Below the pieces are notes generated by a model. The model did not search any database and was not told where the DNA came from. It was given only the letters and a program-made list of their open reading frames with translations. DNA of 64,000 bases. Source: Primula veris (Eukaryota > Streptophyta > Magnoliopsida > Ericales > Primulaceae). This document shows positions 1 to 10,594 of the stretch, piece after piece (position 1 is the stretch's first letter; each line of letters starts with the position of its first letter). The stretch is taken from assembly GCA_963682055.1 (NCBI GenBank), contig OY821740.1, positions 11,928,814-11,992,813 on the forward strand, in the 5' to 3' direction. The translations under genes and the position numbers were made by a program.

Positions 1-11
1 GTTACGTTACA

Positions 12-1082
12 ATGGTGAACGAGGCGAGAGAAAGGGATCTTTCGACGAAGGACAGACTCAGTCGGTTAGAGACTCTTGTGGGCACCGAACCCGCTGGAGA
101 TGGCGTGAACTTGACTGCCAAAACAGAAGCGTTGGAGGATGGCGTGACTGTTTTGAAAGTGAAGGTCGAGGCGTTGGTGCAAGAACTCGCTAATTCTACG
201 ACGGGAATGGGAATTATTCGAGAGGAGATTCAGATTTTGCGGAAAGCGGTTGCTGGAAATTCAGTTTCGACAAGTCACGAAGGTGGTGTAACAAAATGGA
301 GAGTGCCGGAACCGAAACCGTTTGTTGGAGATCGGGATTGTAAAAAGTTGGAGAACTTTTTGTGGGATATGGAGCAGTACTTTACCGCCGCCCATATACC
401 GGAAGGTGAACGTGTCGCGATAACGAGTATGTATTTGAGCGACAACGCAAAGTTATGGTGGCGTTCAAGGGCTGCGGATAATGCTCGGGGATCAATCGTT
501 TCATGGAATTGGTTGAAGGCAGAATTGCGTGAGCAGTTTTTGCCTAGTAACGGTGCGTGGGTTGCAAAAGAAGCATTGCGAAATTTGAAACAAAGGGGGA
601 CTGTTCGGGACTACGTCAAGGATTTCAGCGCGATAATGTTGGAAATCAGCGGCATGTCCGAGGAGGACAAGTTGTTTAATTTTGTTTCCGGGTTGCAATC
701 GTGGGCACAATTAGAGTTACGAAGGTTGGCGGTGAAAGATCTGTCAAGTGCTATGGCAGCGGCAGATGGTTTGTTAGACTATAAACTGAATTCGGAAACC
801 GAGTCGAAAAATGGAAGGAACGGCAAAAAGGTTGTGACAAAATTCAGCGAGGTAGAAACATCAAAACCAGCCATGGATGATGACTGTCGAAGCACAAAAT
901 CGGTTAGCCATAATGGCAAGGAAAAGGGGAAAAGCAAGACGTTTGCTTGCTTTATTTGTGGACGTCCTCACTTCGCCAAGGAGTGTTCGAAAAAGGAGCG
1001 GTTATCGGCACTTCAGGTTGACGAAGAAACGGATAAGGAGGGCGAAAAGGTTTACATAGGCAGCATGCAAGTGATGCCTTAG
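12..1082 (+). CDS. gag: Retrotransposon Gag protein (Ty3/gypsy type)
   Basis: The 356-residue ORF has a charged N-terminal part with coiled-coil character (residues 1-80) and a retrotransposon Gag core at about 100-260 that includes the pieces LWWRSRA, LREQFLPSN, VRDYVKDF and SEEDKLFNF. A single zinc knuckle follows, with C313, C316, H320 and C325. The knuckle spacing is Cx2Cx3Hx4C, one residue shorter than the classic Cx2Cx4Hx4C. Gag forms the virus-like particle that packages element RNA. The ATG at position 12 is the first in the window; a more upstream start cannot be excluded. The frame is undamaged, which suggests recent or selected activity. No protease motif follows the knuckle. Confidence 0.85.
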   Translation: MVNEARERDLSTKDRLSRLETLVGTEPAGDGVNLTAKTEALEDGVTVLKVKVEALVQELANSTTGMGIIREEIQILRKAVAGNSVSTSHEGGVTKWRVPEPKPFVGDRDCKKLENFLWDMEQYFTAAHIPEGERVAITSMYLSDNAKLWWRSRAADNARGSIVSWNWLKAELREQFLPSNGAWVAKEALRNLKQRGTVRDYVKDFSAIMLEISGMSEEDKLFNFVSGLQSWAQLELRRLAVKDLSSAMAAADGLLDYKLNSETESKNGRNGKKVVTKFSEVETSKPAMDDDCRSTKSVSHNGKEKGKSKTFACFICGRPHFAKECSKKERLSALQVDEETDKEGEKVYIGSMQVMP

Positions 1083-1421
1083 ACGTAAGTTACGGGCGGG
1101 TGGTCGACTCGATGGGCAAAGCCGTGGGGTACTATCGAGGGAGTTACGTCGACCAAAGTGGACAGCGTGGTGCTACTCAAACGAGGAAAAATCTGGGCTG
1201 TTTGAGATGGACTTTGGGCAGCGGGTTTTGAAAAGAAAATTGACCTAAGGAGCGAGGTTTAATTGCAGGTTTGGGACAACGGAAACAAGTTGCGGGAAAT
1301 CTAATTTGTGGGAAAAGTATGGGCTATCTTATGGGTCAGACGATGACTAAACTTTGGTTTTGAATTCTGTAATAAACACTTGATTCATCGAGGGCGATGA
1401 ATGGCTTAGGTGGGAGAGGTT

Positions 1422-2233
1422 TGTTAGCATCTTTGTGCTAGCATTCGTTTGGTTAGCGGATTGACACTTCGAAGGAACGTTTGTGGGCACCGTTGGCTAA
1501 TGTTTGGTGTGTAGGAGCGCCAAGGAATTAAAGTTTGATACGGTTCAAGCTTTGGGCAGGTTTGGAGCAAGGAAACACGTTTGATATGGTTTGAACGGAC
1601 TGCTAATGTTGAGTCATGACAACGGACTGTTTTGATTCAAATGGTGGGCAGTTTGATGGCAATGCAGATCGATTATGTGGATCGGAGTGGGTTGTTTGGT
1701 TGGGACGGGTTCTAGCTGCTGTATAAGTGTTCTATTGAAGGTTAGAGTCACTTAAAAAGGGCGGAAACGGTTACCAATGTGCTGTAGCAGTTCCAAACTG
1801 CATTGTAACTGCTTTGGGCAGTTTATTTTCCTGTATTTCTGTCTTGTAACTGCCATGTATGTATTATAAGTACATGGGCAGATTTCAACATGTTATAGAT
1901 AGAGTTTTGGCTGAGAAAACACTTGAAAACATATGTAATCTGGTTCCTAATATTAACGAAATTATATTGGGTTGGCTGCGGCCGTAAATTGCGCGTGTGT
2001 GTTCATTTACGTTTGCTTGCGTTTACATATTTTACTTGTCTTAAAATCTGTCCAGATTAGAGCAGTTACGTTGACTCGAAACGGACTGCAATTGAGTGAT
2101 TAAACACGAGAGTTTGTGAGGCAAACACGAGTGTTGCGAGTTTGTTGGTTGGCTGATCATTTGTGGCAGCGGCTAAGTCCATAAGCGAGCCATCACGTGG
2201 CTGTTTTCTGAAACGAAAAACAGTCCCGTGACA
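1422..2233 (+). repeat. Putative 3' LTR of the gag-only element
   Basis: A purine-rich stretch (GGTGGGAGAGG, 1409-1419) is followed by TGTTAGC at 1422, and the segment could close with GTGACA at 2228-2233, giving TG...CA ends. A weak TATA-like TATAAG lies near 1864, and the sequence after it resembles an LTR R/U5 region. The boundaries are inferred because the partner LTR is outside the window. Confidence 0.45.
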
Positions 2234-4703
2234 ATTACCATCTTTGAATTAACTTTGCGTTAAAAAATAAGACCAACTGTCTCAGTTGTTTATCTTTTTG
2301 GAAGTAAGTTGTTTGATTAAAATAATGGGAGTAATTATATATTCTTATAAAAAATTATGGTGACTATTAGTGTAAATAATTCGAAAACAGTTTGAACACA
2401 ATTTCCAAAATCTTGACTGCTAGCTCGAAAACCATGCCACGTAAATAAAAATTGTTTGGGGGAAACTTTAGAAGGTCTAAAAAAGCCTTGTTATACCCAA
2501 GATGACACAAAAATGTAACGATCCATGTCATGTTGGGGGCACTTATATATGGATTTTCGGTTTTATTGGAAAGTTGGACCAATACGTGGTGACCTAACAT
2601 AAGACAAGATTAAAATTCTTAACACATGTTAACACTTATTTGTTTGGTTGGAAAGTAGTGGGAATGTTGTAGTTTACTGTTTCCGGATACGGTTTGGTTG
2701 TCCTTTACACGTTGGATGAATCTAATTCTTATTAATATTTTAAAATAAAATTTGGTTAGAAAGTACTTGCAACTACGTACTCACTCGTAAATAACAACAA
2801 AATGACAAAAAATAGAGTTTGGATTTAAAGTACTTACAACTCACTGGTAAATGACAAACATGGATGGTTCAATTCGTTATTTTTGATAGATGGTTTTGAT
2901 ATTTTGTGAATCTTGCTTAGGATAAATGGATAATGGCTTTGCTATAGCTAGCTCAACCAATAGACGCAAGTCACGAAACAGGTTATAAAACGCAACAATT
3001 ACTACAATATTTACTTAGAAGCTAGATTTCAGTTTTAACTGGCAGATAAACAAAGTATCACTTTATTCAGACAAAAGAACATCCGTAAAATTCCTCAAAA
3101 CTAAAATTATCACACGGACATCATTTTCTTATTCTTATAGGAAAGTTGTACTATTTCTGATCATTTGCCTTTTGAAAATAAAAACATAAATTGGAATACA
3201 TATCTTCTACCTCATTTCTCTATCCCTTCCGTGCCCTCTTTCTTATTTTATCAAAAAAAAAAAAATTCTAAAAAACTTAAAAAAAATTATACAATTACTA
3301 TAATACATGTATCAATACATTCCAATAATTATTTTTTTAAAAAAATGCACACAAATTTATTTTGAAATAAATGTATAAATTAGTGTAAATTAAACATTGA
3401 ATATTAAAAAAATTGTCTAAAACAATATTATGTTCAAATATTTTAAAATTTGAATACAATATAATATAAAAGTTTATAAAATTACGGTATAAGTTATGAA
3501 AATTTAAAATTTTGAGTGAAAATAAGTAAAGGGATACAAAATGAGATCATGAATTGAGTCGTGTAGAAACAAAAGGGTAAAGTTTAATGGATATAGTCAT
3601 CAAACATAATTTCCTTCAATGATAACTTAGATATGTACACTTGATAATTGTTTCTACATTAATTCTAAAAAACAAGGAAATGTAGCTGCATTTTATAAAT
3701 GAATGATTTTACATCAGAAGAAAAGAATACAAAGTAGCATCGTCATCATATTAATTATTCTGATTATTGCAGTACCCAAAGAAACTATATCGGATATCGT
3801 GACTAAAGGTCGAATAGAAAACAATTTACAACAATGGGAATGACAGCCAGGATAACTTGTGCTTGATTATCCTCTTTTGGAATCTAAGGAACATGGTTTT
3901 GCATTAACTAATTATAAATCTAGCTCTGCAATACAGCTAAATGGAGTATAAAATTAGTAAAATTCCTCGTGACAAATGACAATTGCAAAAACTCAACAAG
4001 TTTACAGAACATAACAATCCTATTATTATCTTTTTGCACATAGGACAAGTTGGGAGTAATAATGTGGTGAAAAACTTGCAGCATCGTGGGAAGTTTTAAA
4101 TCATTTTGGTGGACTATATTTTTGGTCTTATAAAGTATCAGTGTAATTAGAAAATAACTAATGAATTTTTGTGTTTAGGAAATAAACCCAATCAGACTAC
4201 AATAATTTTGATTCTATAATCTACATTGAGATTTTAAATATTAGATCTCGTATAAAATCAACAATACAAGGAAAATTATTAACGAAGACAACCCCAAACT
4301 CTTTCGATATTCGAAGGCAATCGACATAAAGATGGAACATATATAATTACCTTTTGCTTGTTGCAAAAAATATCCGTAAGACTTCAAGGAATTATAGTAC
4401 ACCACTATTAGATTTAGATTGCTTAATGCTTCACGCATTATAAACATTAAATCTTTCACGAGCTTGTATTAATTAGTGTGATAATCAACCATATTTAACG
4501 GAAGTACGTAATACTAAAGATTAGTATACACTATTAGCCAAGTTGGATATAACACTAAAAGGTTGATAGCAACCTTAGTAATTTTGTATAACACCAAAAA
4601 ATGAGAATAATCGTATATAACAGAAGACTTGGATAAGTTGGAAATGGAGTTCAAGTGCAAGCAAGTGCAATGCCGGATTTAAATGAAAAACGTCAAAATC
4701 AGT
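2234..4703. other. AT-rich intergenic DNA, no gene recognised
   Basis: Long A/T runs and many short stops in all frames. The only ORFs are short and have no recognisable domain or codon bias. I see no RNA gene or clear transposon end here. Confidence 0.6.
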
Positions 4704-5412
4704 TGCAAATTCAATATAGAAAACAATATTGTAATTAGCAGTTGACATTTTCGTACAAAACTCAAAAACTCGATCAAATGCGTTTTCATGTAATAACTAC
4801 AAACTGACATTTCGTAAAATCGGAAAATCGGAATCGCTTCACAAGAAACCAATGCATCAACTAAGCTCATTTTCCATTACCGAGCAATATTCATTCTAGT
4901 GAGATTCGATACTATCAAACTAAAGAACACATAACATATCATCTTCAATCAACAAATCCAAAGATCTGTTGGTAGTAAACTAAAGTAATCTTTACTATAT
5001 CAAATCCGATTTTTCCGTCCAAACCAATTCATTCGCGTTTTTGCTACGTCCACTCAAAACACACGAAAGTGGACATTTTCATACGTTATCAATTGCATTA
5101 TCAATATAAAAACAATGCTGCAATTAGCAGTTGCCATTTTTATACAAAACTCAAAAACTCAATCAAATGGGTTAATCATGTAACAACTATAAACTCACAT
5201 TTTCGTAAATTGATATCAATTCAGAATAAACTAATGCATCAACTAAGATTCTTTCCATAACAGAGAAATATTTATTCTAATGTGATTCGATACTATCAAA
5301 CTAAAGAACACATATATAGTGATACTAAAGTAATTTTCTCACTATCCAATCCGATATTTCTTCCGTCAAAACCAATCCGTTCAAGTTTTTGCTACGTCCA
5401 CTAAAACAACCC
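4704..5412. repeat. Imperfect direct duplication, two copies of about 320-360 bp
   Basis: The segment at about 4704-5062 is repeated at about 5090-5412. Shared blocks in the same order include TAATTAGCAGTTG, ACAAAACTCAAAAACTC, GATTCGATACTATCAAAC and TTTTTGCTACGTCCACT. The first copy carries about 40 extra bases. It lies just 3' of the RING gene and may be an old local duplication. Confidence 0.75.
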
Positions 5413-5487
5413 TCTAGTGGAAGAAACAAAAACCACAACTATAAAAAAATCACCAAACCACCCCTACTAATCTCAGAATTTACACTT

Positions 5488-6444
5488 TCACACCCCTGAT
5501 AACCAACTAAAAATCTCACTAATCTCCTCCCCAACCCTATACTCCTCCCCAACCACCACCCCCTCACTCCTCCGACTACTACCAGTAAACAACCTCCCAG
5601 AGCCGAGCCTATCAACATAATCCCTCAGCCAGCTCCGACTGCTCCCCACGGCCGCTGCCAGCTCCTCCGGTGGAATCTCCGGTGCCGAAGGAGCGAAACG
5701 AACATCCTTATCGTCAAACGATCCCCGACGATGTGTCATGGACTGTACCGGAACCTCGTAGCCCTCGTCGATAATGTACTCGAATTCCCCAACGGAGTAG
5801 GTTCTCCGGTCACCAGAGTGGTCAACATTGCCGGAGATTCTGCCGGAGGTGTCTCTCCGGCGACTAATGCTACCTATTTCGACTCTGAAACTGTTATTTC
5901 CGTTTTGGATTTGAGTTTGGGTTAGGGTTTGGGAAAGTATTTTATCGAGAACTTCCTCTTCCGAGGGGTGTACGGAGGACCGGCATAACGGACAGGTCAG
6001 ATTCGAAACGAGCCACGTGTCAACACACTCGGCATGAAAAGCGTGGCAACAGAGGGGTAGTAACCGGAGAAGATCGCTCCGTTCGAATTTACCTAAACAG
6101 ACGGCACAGTCTCCTCCGGTTAGGGTTCCGGCGACGGAGCCAAAGGTGAAGGAGGGGAGGGAGGAGACGAGGTCTGTTGATGACGTGGCGACGGTGGAGG
6201 AGCGGTTGTTTGCGACGATGACGTCATCGACGACAGAGAACGTACGCTGGGAGCGGCGGAAGCAGCGGAGGATGCGGTAGAGGACGACGGAGACGAACAC
6301 GACGGAGGAGATCGCGATGACGACGATCACGAAGGAAGGGATCGCCGACGACGAGTGCGGCAGTGGTGGTACGACGGAGTAATCCGGCGGAGGTGGTACG
6401 GTGGGGGAATACGGCGGAGAAGGTGGCGGAGGAGAACGAGGCAT
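5488..6444 (-). CDS. ATL-family RING-H2 finger E3 ubiquitin ligase, ATL4-like
   Basis: This intronless 318-residue protein has the standard ATL layout. A proline-rich N-terminus (1-30) leads into one membrane segment at about 35-57, then a basic stretch (RCFRRSQR), a GLD-like box around SFTFGSVAG (99-107) and a RING-H2 domain at 113-154. Likely zinc ligands are C113, C116, C132, H134, H137, C140, C151 and C154, with the conserved W144 and the P130-x-C signature of ATLs. The RING recruits an E2 enzyme and passes ubiquitin to substrates at a membrane; many family members act in defence or stress responses. The closest remembered relatives are Arabidopsis ATL4-like proteins; the substrate is unknown. 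The C-terminal 160 residues are low-complexity and acidic/arginine-rich. Lack of introns is normal for ATLs. Confidence 0.92.
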   Translation of the reverse strand: MPRSPPPPSPPYSPTVPPPPDYSVVPPLPHSSSAIPSFVIVVIAISSVVFVSVVLYRILRCFRRSQRTFSVVDDVIVANNRSSTVATSSTDLVSSLPSFTFGSVAGTLTGGDCAVCLGKFERSDLLRLLPLCCHAFHAECVDTWLVSNLTCPLCRSSVHPSEEEVLDKILSQTLTQTQIQNGNNSFRVEIGSISRRRDTSGRISGNVDHSGDRRTYSVGEFEYIIDEGYEVPVQSMTHRRGSFDDKDVRFAPSAPEIPPEELAAAVGSSRSWLRDYVDRLGSGRLFTGSSRRSEGVVVGEEYRVGEEISEIFSWLSGV

Positions 6445-6570
6445 GTTCTTCTCCTTCAGTTAGATACAGAGATAGATATAGAGAGAGAAAGTGGAGTCAT
6501 GGAGTGGTTTAGTGAGAGAAAGTGAATACGGGTGGGGATATTTAATATGATCGGTGAGAGTCACGTGAGA
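6445..6570 (-). promoter_or_regulatory. Promoter and leader of the RING-H2 gene
   Basis: On the minus strand, a TATA-like ATATTAAATAT lies at 6538-6548, about 95 bp before the ATG. The leader between them is a CT-rich tract (GA repeats on the plus strand, about 6460-6490). A palindromic G-box CACGTG sits at 6562-6567, just upstream of the TATA box. G-boxes bind bZIP and bHLH factors in light, ABA and stress responses; regulation by these is inferred. Confidence 0.6.
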
Positions 6571-6829
6571 GGCTCGTGATTCTGAGTACGACGGAGTTTT
6601 TTCCCCTCTCTCTCTCTGTATCTTCGCTATGGAAGCTTATCTTCTCTTTTCTATACAGGCTTGTGTTATGTATGTATTCATGGCAGGTCCTAATAAAATT
6701 AAATGGGTATTTGGTCACACTTAATCGTAAGTCAACCTTTACTTAAATATAAAATATTTTATATATTTTAATTAATGTTTACGTTTACATATAAATTATA
6801 GTTTATTTATTAATTTTTTTATAATAAAA

Positions 6830-7070
6830 CTATATCTGTATGTTCCCATCTAATTGTTCATTACGAAATTACGTATAATTTTAATCGGCTTATAACTTGT
6901 ATCAAAATTGTCGAAATAATTTTTTTTTATATCTAATCATAAATTTTAACAATTGAACTATATGATCAACTTTAAAAAAAATTTATTCTGACAATTTTGA
7001 TACAAGTTATTGGCCGGTCAATATTTCACGTAATTTCGTAATGGATAATTTAATAGGAACGGATAGAGTA
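6830..7070. mobile_element. MITE-like inverted-repeat element of about 240 bp
   Basis: The arms at about 6830-6920 and 6983-7070 are inverted copies. The left arm contains CATTACGAAATTACGT and AACTTGTATCAAAATTGTC, and the right arm carries the same words on the opposite strand. The arms flank an AT-rich centre of about 60 bp. No ORF is present. Ends and target duplication are not sharply defined; a TA duplication is possible but unproven. Confidence 0.7.
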
Positions 7071-7601
7071 TTATTATTTTTTTATTTTTTTATCATCATT
7101 TAATAATCATAACAATATTTAAACAATAAAAATATGAATCTCATAATAGTTTTTTATTATTATATTTACTAAGTGAATTATATACATTTGTGTTCACTAA
7201 AATATTTAACTAATTTATAGAGATGCTAATTTTTATATAATAATAATTAAATTTTAATAAAAAATATATTTTTACTCTTAAAGTACCACTTACCATTGAT
7301 ATTGATATGATGAAAAGTGATATCATTATAGCCATTTAGTGGGGTCCCTCCTTTGTGAAGGTTGTAGAGTGAATTGGATAAAATAATATAAATTTGCTAA
7401 CCAATTATTTTAGATTAGATCTTAATCGTAAATTTTAAAACATTATTAAAAAAATAATTCTAAAATTACTATTCTATCATTAAATTTTATCACACATATT
7501 TAAAGTAAATTATAAGACAGTTATTTATTTAATGGGATTTTGTCATAACTACTGGAGAAAATAAAAACTCACTTGAGTGGAAAGAAGCCAATTTTAAACT
7601 T

Positions 7602-8010
7602 AACTTGGTTAACCTTTTGGTCTCAACTGTAGCAATTTAATTCTATTTTAAGTTTTATACAAATATATGGTTATGATTGGATACTTCATAAATTCTATTT
7701 TGAATAGAAACATTGTCATTTTAAAATTTCACACATTTGGTTAATCTTTGGTCTCAATTGTAGCATTTTTTTTTTGTACTTTCATAAATTCTATTTTAAG
7801 TTTTATATATGGTTATGATATGATATGATAATTTATAAGTATTCCAACAATTTAAATATTATTTAGTAAATACATTGCCATTTTAAAATTTCGCACATTT
7901 GATTAATATTTTGGTCTCAGTTGTAGCATTTTAGATTTTCTAGTTTCATAAATTAGATTATAAGTATTTTTTTGTCATTTTGTTTGCGTCATATATAAAT
8001 TATGTGTGAC
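7602..8010. repeat. Degenerate tandem repeat, about 135-161 bp unit, 2.5 copies
   Basis: The phrase TTTGGTCTCAAYTGTAGCA recurs near 7615, 7750 and 7912. Each copy is followed by TTCATAAATTCTATTTTAAG or a variant and by CATTTTAAAATTTC. Spacing is 135 bp and then 161 bp. No coding potential is seen. Confidence 0.65.
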
Positions 8011-9154
8011 TGAGCTTAATTTGGTTTGTTACACTATCTCACTGTGTTGAATTGAATGGGGAGTGAATGCATAGGTGGGTGGTGTAAATGAAGAGAGAGA
8101 GAGGGGAGTTGGAATGAATTTAGTATTCGCGGCTATGTTTAATGCGAGATTTAAGTAATTTTGACGACCCTAAATAACAGGATATATGAGTTTATCAAGG
8201 TAAAAAACAACATCAATTTGTTTGTTTGTTTGTTTGTTTCTATATATCCGTGAAGATTTTAATGTAACTATGTGTATAAATTATGATCAATCTTTTTTAA
8301 TGGACAATAGAAACTTACGGACTGTGTTTTAATGTTTCTTGTCTGTGTAAGGCAATGCTTGTTACTCTTTTCTACGCTTAATTTTAGCATTGACTAATTG
8401 ATGAGATAGGCTAGCATTAACATTTTTCTTCCTTTTATTTTGATAAAAATATAAAATCATTCATTTCATTTGATGTCGAGGTGGGTAGTTAACTCAGACT
8501 CACTATGACTCGAACTCTTTATATACATCATACGAAGTCAAAATAATCCAATCATTCGTTTAAAACTCAACTAATAAAAAATAAACATATAGAAATTTAA
8601 AAAAAAAAAAAAAAAAAAAAAGGTAGACGAGTGATATTGATGTATATAGAGTTTTTTCTGAAAATTATGTATATAGAGGTTTTATTTGAAAATCATATAT
8701 ATATATATATATATAATATGACTATTGATAATTTTTTAGTGCTTTATATTTTTAATTAAATGATTAAATTATTTTAATTTTATATAATATATATATAAAA
8801 AGTTGGAGTAGTGCGGACCATATCCAACGCACTTTCACCGTTAACAATTTCCACGTTTTGGTGGCTAAAATGGAGTAAGACGCTACAAGAATCCCTATGA
8901 TTGTTATTTGTCTTTATGCTAAAATATATTCAGAAAAATTATGTGGTTACACTAATCATCCATGCAACTTCAAAAAAAGTTCTGTTCTGTCCTCATTGTT
9001 CCAACTGAAACAAGAGGTTCCACTGTTTTTATAGTGTGAAAATTTGGACTGAGAAGAGAACAAACCAAATGAATAACAATTATAATTGGTTGGGTTCCAA
9101 TTTTAATGCGTTTGAAATTTGAATCTAACCCAAACAACTTTGATCCGCTATTAT
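8011..9154. other. AT-rich intergenic DNA with microsatellites
   Basis: Contains a (TTTG)n run at about 8218-8240, a poly-A run at about 8599-8621 and an (AT)n run at about 8695-8716. No gene or transposon end is recognised before the target duplication of the Tat element at 9155. Confidence 0.6.
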
Positions 9155-9159
9155 ATATC

Positions 9160-9727
9160 TGATAAAACCATAACTTTGGTCGGTCGCGTTAGGCTTTTCA
9201 ATAATGATATAATGATAAATCAACCGTGAATAAATGATACTTCCTGATCTTTATTATTGCTCGGATTATTGTCCTTGTTCGGACTATTACATTTGCTCAG
9301 ATTAGTATTTCGGTTCTACAATTATGCTCGATATACCTATTTGATCTCTCGTCTTGATCTTTCTCCTCTCTTATTCGGTGCTCGGCTGTCTTTTCTCGGT
9401 TTATTTCTCGAAGTGATACGCTTTGGTTAGTTTCTCTCTTTTCTTAACTTCTCTCTATAATTTTTGGATAGATTTTCTGGTGGTTTTCTAGGAGGGGTAG
9501 TTGGCTATTTATAGGCAACTGCGCCTTCTAGGATATTGACAAATGTCTTCATCCCAGGGATTTTTCAGACAAGGGTCCCCCTTTGATTGGGCTTGGGCTT
9601 TGGGTAGTAGCACCCCAATTCCTATAAAAAGTATGAGATGACCCATTTAAGCGTTGGATACCCATTTATAAAGTGGGTTGATTATGACCCGAATAAAATA
9701 TTCGGGTCTGATTTTTATGTTCTATCA
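9160..9727 (-). repeat. 3' LTR of the Tat element
   Basis: 568 bp with TG...CA ends. By eye it differs from the other LTR at four sites only: 9167, 9656, 9705 and the penultimate base 9726. All four are transitions. The plus strand also contains TATAAAAA at 9623-9630, pointing toward the antisense genes. Confidence 0.95.
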
Positions 9728-9748
9728 AGTGCTCCCTGACTTCCTCGG
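9728..9748 (-). other. Purine-rich tract next to the 3' LTR (polypurine tract)
   Basis: On the minus strand the sequence directly before the 3' LTR reads GAGGAAGTCAGGGAGCAC plus T. It is the right place for the plus-strand DNA primer used in reverse transcription. It is interrupted by pyrimidines, so it is an imperfect polypurine tract. Confidence 0.5.
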
Positions 9749-9912
9749 CGTGGTTTCCATGTCGGGGGAGTCATGTTCGGTTTGTCGAGAACGTTACTTC
9801 GGTCTTGTTTTTCCCAATGCTTCATCGAGAAACGCAATAGACTCGCGACGTTTTCCAGGGGAGGGCACATTTAATGTTTCCTATCCTAATATCTTTCTTC
9901 GAGGAAAACTCC

Positions 9913-9919
9913 TATAAAG
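9913..9919 (+). promoter_or_regulatory. TATA box of mini-gene A
   Basis: TATAAAG, 60 bp upstream of the ATG of ORF A. Comparable boxes at 57-103 bp precede each of the other four mini-ORFs. Confidence 0.6.
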
Positions 9920-9972
9920 GGGTGTGCTCCCTCCATAATTAGGCATTTTACTATTAATTTGCTCGTGACATA

Positions 9973-10293
9973 ATGGCTTCTTCTGGTTCTACTGGTGAGA
10001 GCTCCTTTAATTATATTTCATATTTAGAAACGGAAATCAAGAAATCTCGTACCGCGAATAAGAAACTCGTGGCCAAGGTTTCAAACTACAAGAAAAGGTT
10101 GTCTGACATGGATTCCGATCATCATGTGACGATGGCCGATCGGGATTGGGCCTATGAGCATATAAAGAAGCTCGAGGCTAATCTGGCTAAGCAGAAGGCA
10201 GCAAAAAGGGCCTATAAGCTTGCCTTCAAGGAGTTGCATGCTCGGTCCAGACCGAGTTCGGATGACGATGAAGAAGGCTCTTCCTCGAAATAA
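9973..10293 (+). CDS. Antisense mini-gene A: small coiled-coil protein in the Tat element
   Basis: The 106-residue ORF starts MASSGSTGES and is almost entirely charged helix with heptad character (about residues 18-92). It ends in an acidic/serine tail, SDDDEEGSSSK. Its C-terminal part, with KRAYKLAFKELHARSR, closely matches that of mini-gene B (KRAYKLALKEVYARSK), so the two are paralogues. It runs opposite to gag-pol. It has a TATA box 60 bp upstream and AATAAA about 80 bp downstream of the stop, so it looks like a complete transcription unit. I recognise no known family and the function is unknown. Confidence 0.7.
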   Translation: MASSGSTGESSFNYISYLETEIKKSRTANKKLVAKVSNYKKRLSDMDSDHHVTMADRDWAYEHIKKLEANLAKQKAAKRAYKLAFKELHARSRPSSDDDEEGSSSK

Positions 10294-10373
10294 TTAGTCT
10301 TTTGAAATTTCTGTCGTAATTTCTCTTGAATGGGGAGTCTTCTCCTCAGTTGTAATCGAAGTTTTTTGGAATT

Positions 10374-10379
10374 AATAAA
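10374..10379 (+). terminator. Poly(A) signal of mini-gene A
   Basis: AATAAA 81 bp after the stop codon of ORF A, preceded by a TGTAA far-upstream-like word near 10351. Confidence 0.5.
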
Positions 10380-10537
10380 ATATTTTCCTTTCCTTGTTCT
10401 TGTCTGTTTATCTTCTTGATGTCTTTTTGGATGACTTTAATTGGATTTGGAACTGTGGTGAATTCGCCTTTAATGCTCTTGGGAAGTTCAAGAGGTTGTA
10501 TTTATTCGAGATGACCTTTGACCTACTCGTTTCTTCT

Positions 10538-10545
10538 TATAAAAG
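10538..10545 (+). promoter_or_regulatory. TATA box of mini-gene B
   Basis: TATAAAAG, 57 bp upstream of the ATG at 10595. Its position supports that ATG over the more upstream in-frame codons, which lie 5' of the TATA box. Confidence 0.6.
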
Positions 10546-10594
10546 GGGACTGTCCCAGTATTTTTTATGCGGTTCATTCTTTATTAACGAACAA

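Larger units (their letters stand above)
1..2233 (+). mobile_element. Gag-only LTR retrotransposon, 5' end outside the window
   Basis: A gag ORF is followed within about 340 bp by a sequence with LTR character, with no protease, reverse transcriptase, RNase H or integrase between them. This layout matches the non-autonomous TR-GAG elements described in plants, which keep gag and LTRs but lack pol. The left LTR lies outside the window, so target duplications and LTR identity cannot be checked. The alternative is an autonomous Ty3/gypsy element that lost pol by deletion. The gag frame ends in its own stop rather than at an obvious break, which favours a true gag-only element. Confidence 0.6.

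Noticed and set aside
742..748. Protease motif in the gag-only element
   Set aside because: No D-T/S-G motif with flanking hydrophobic residues occurs in or after the gag frame.
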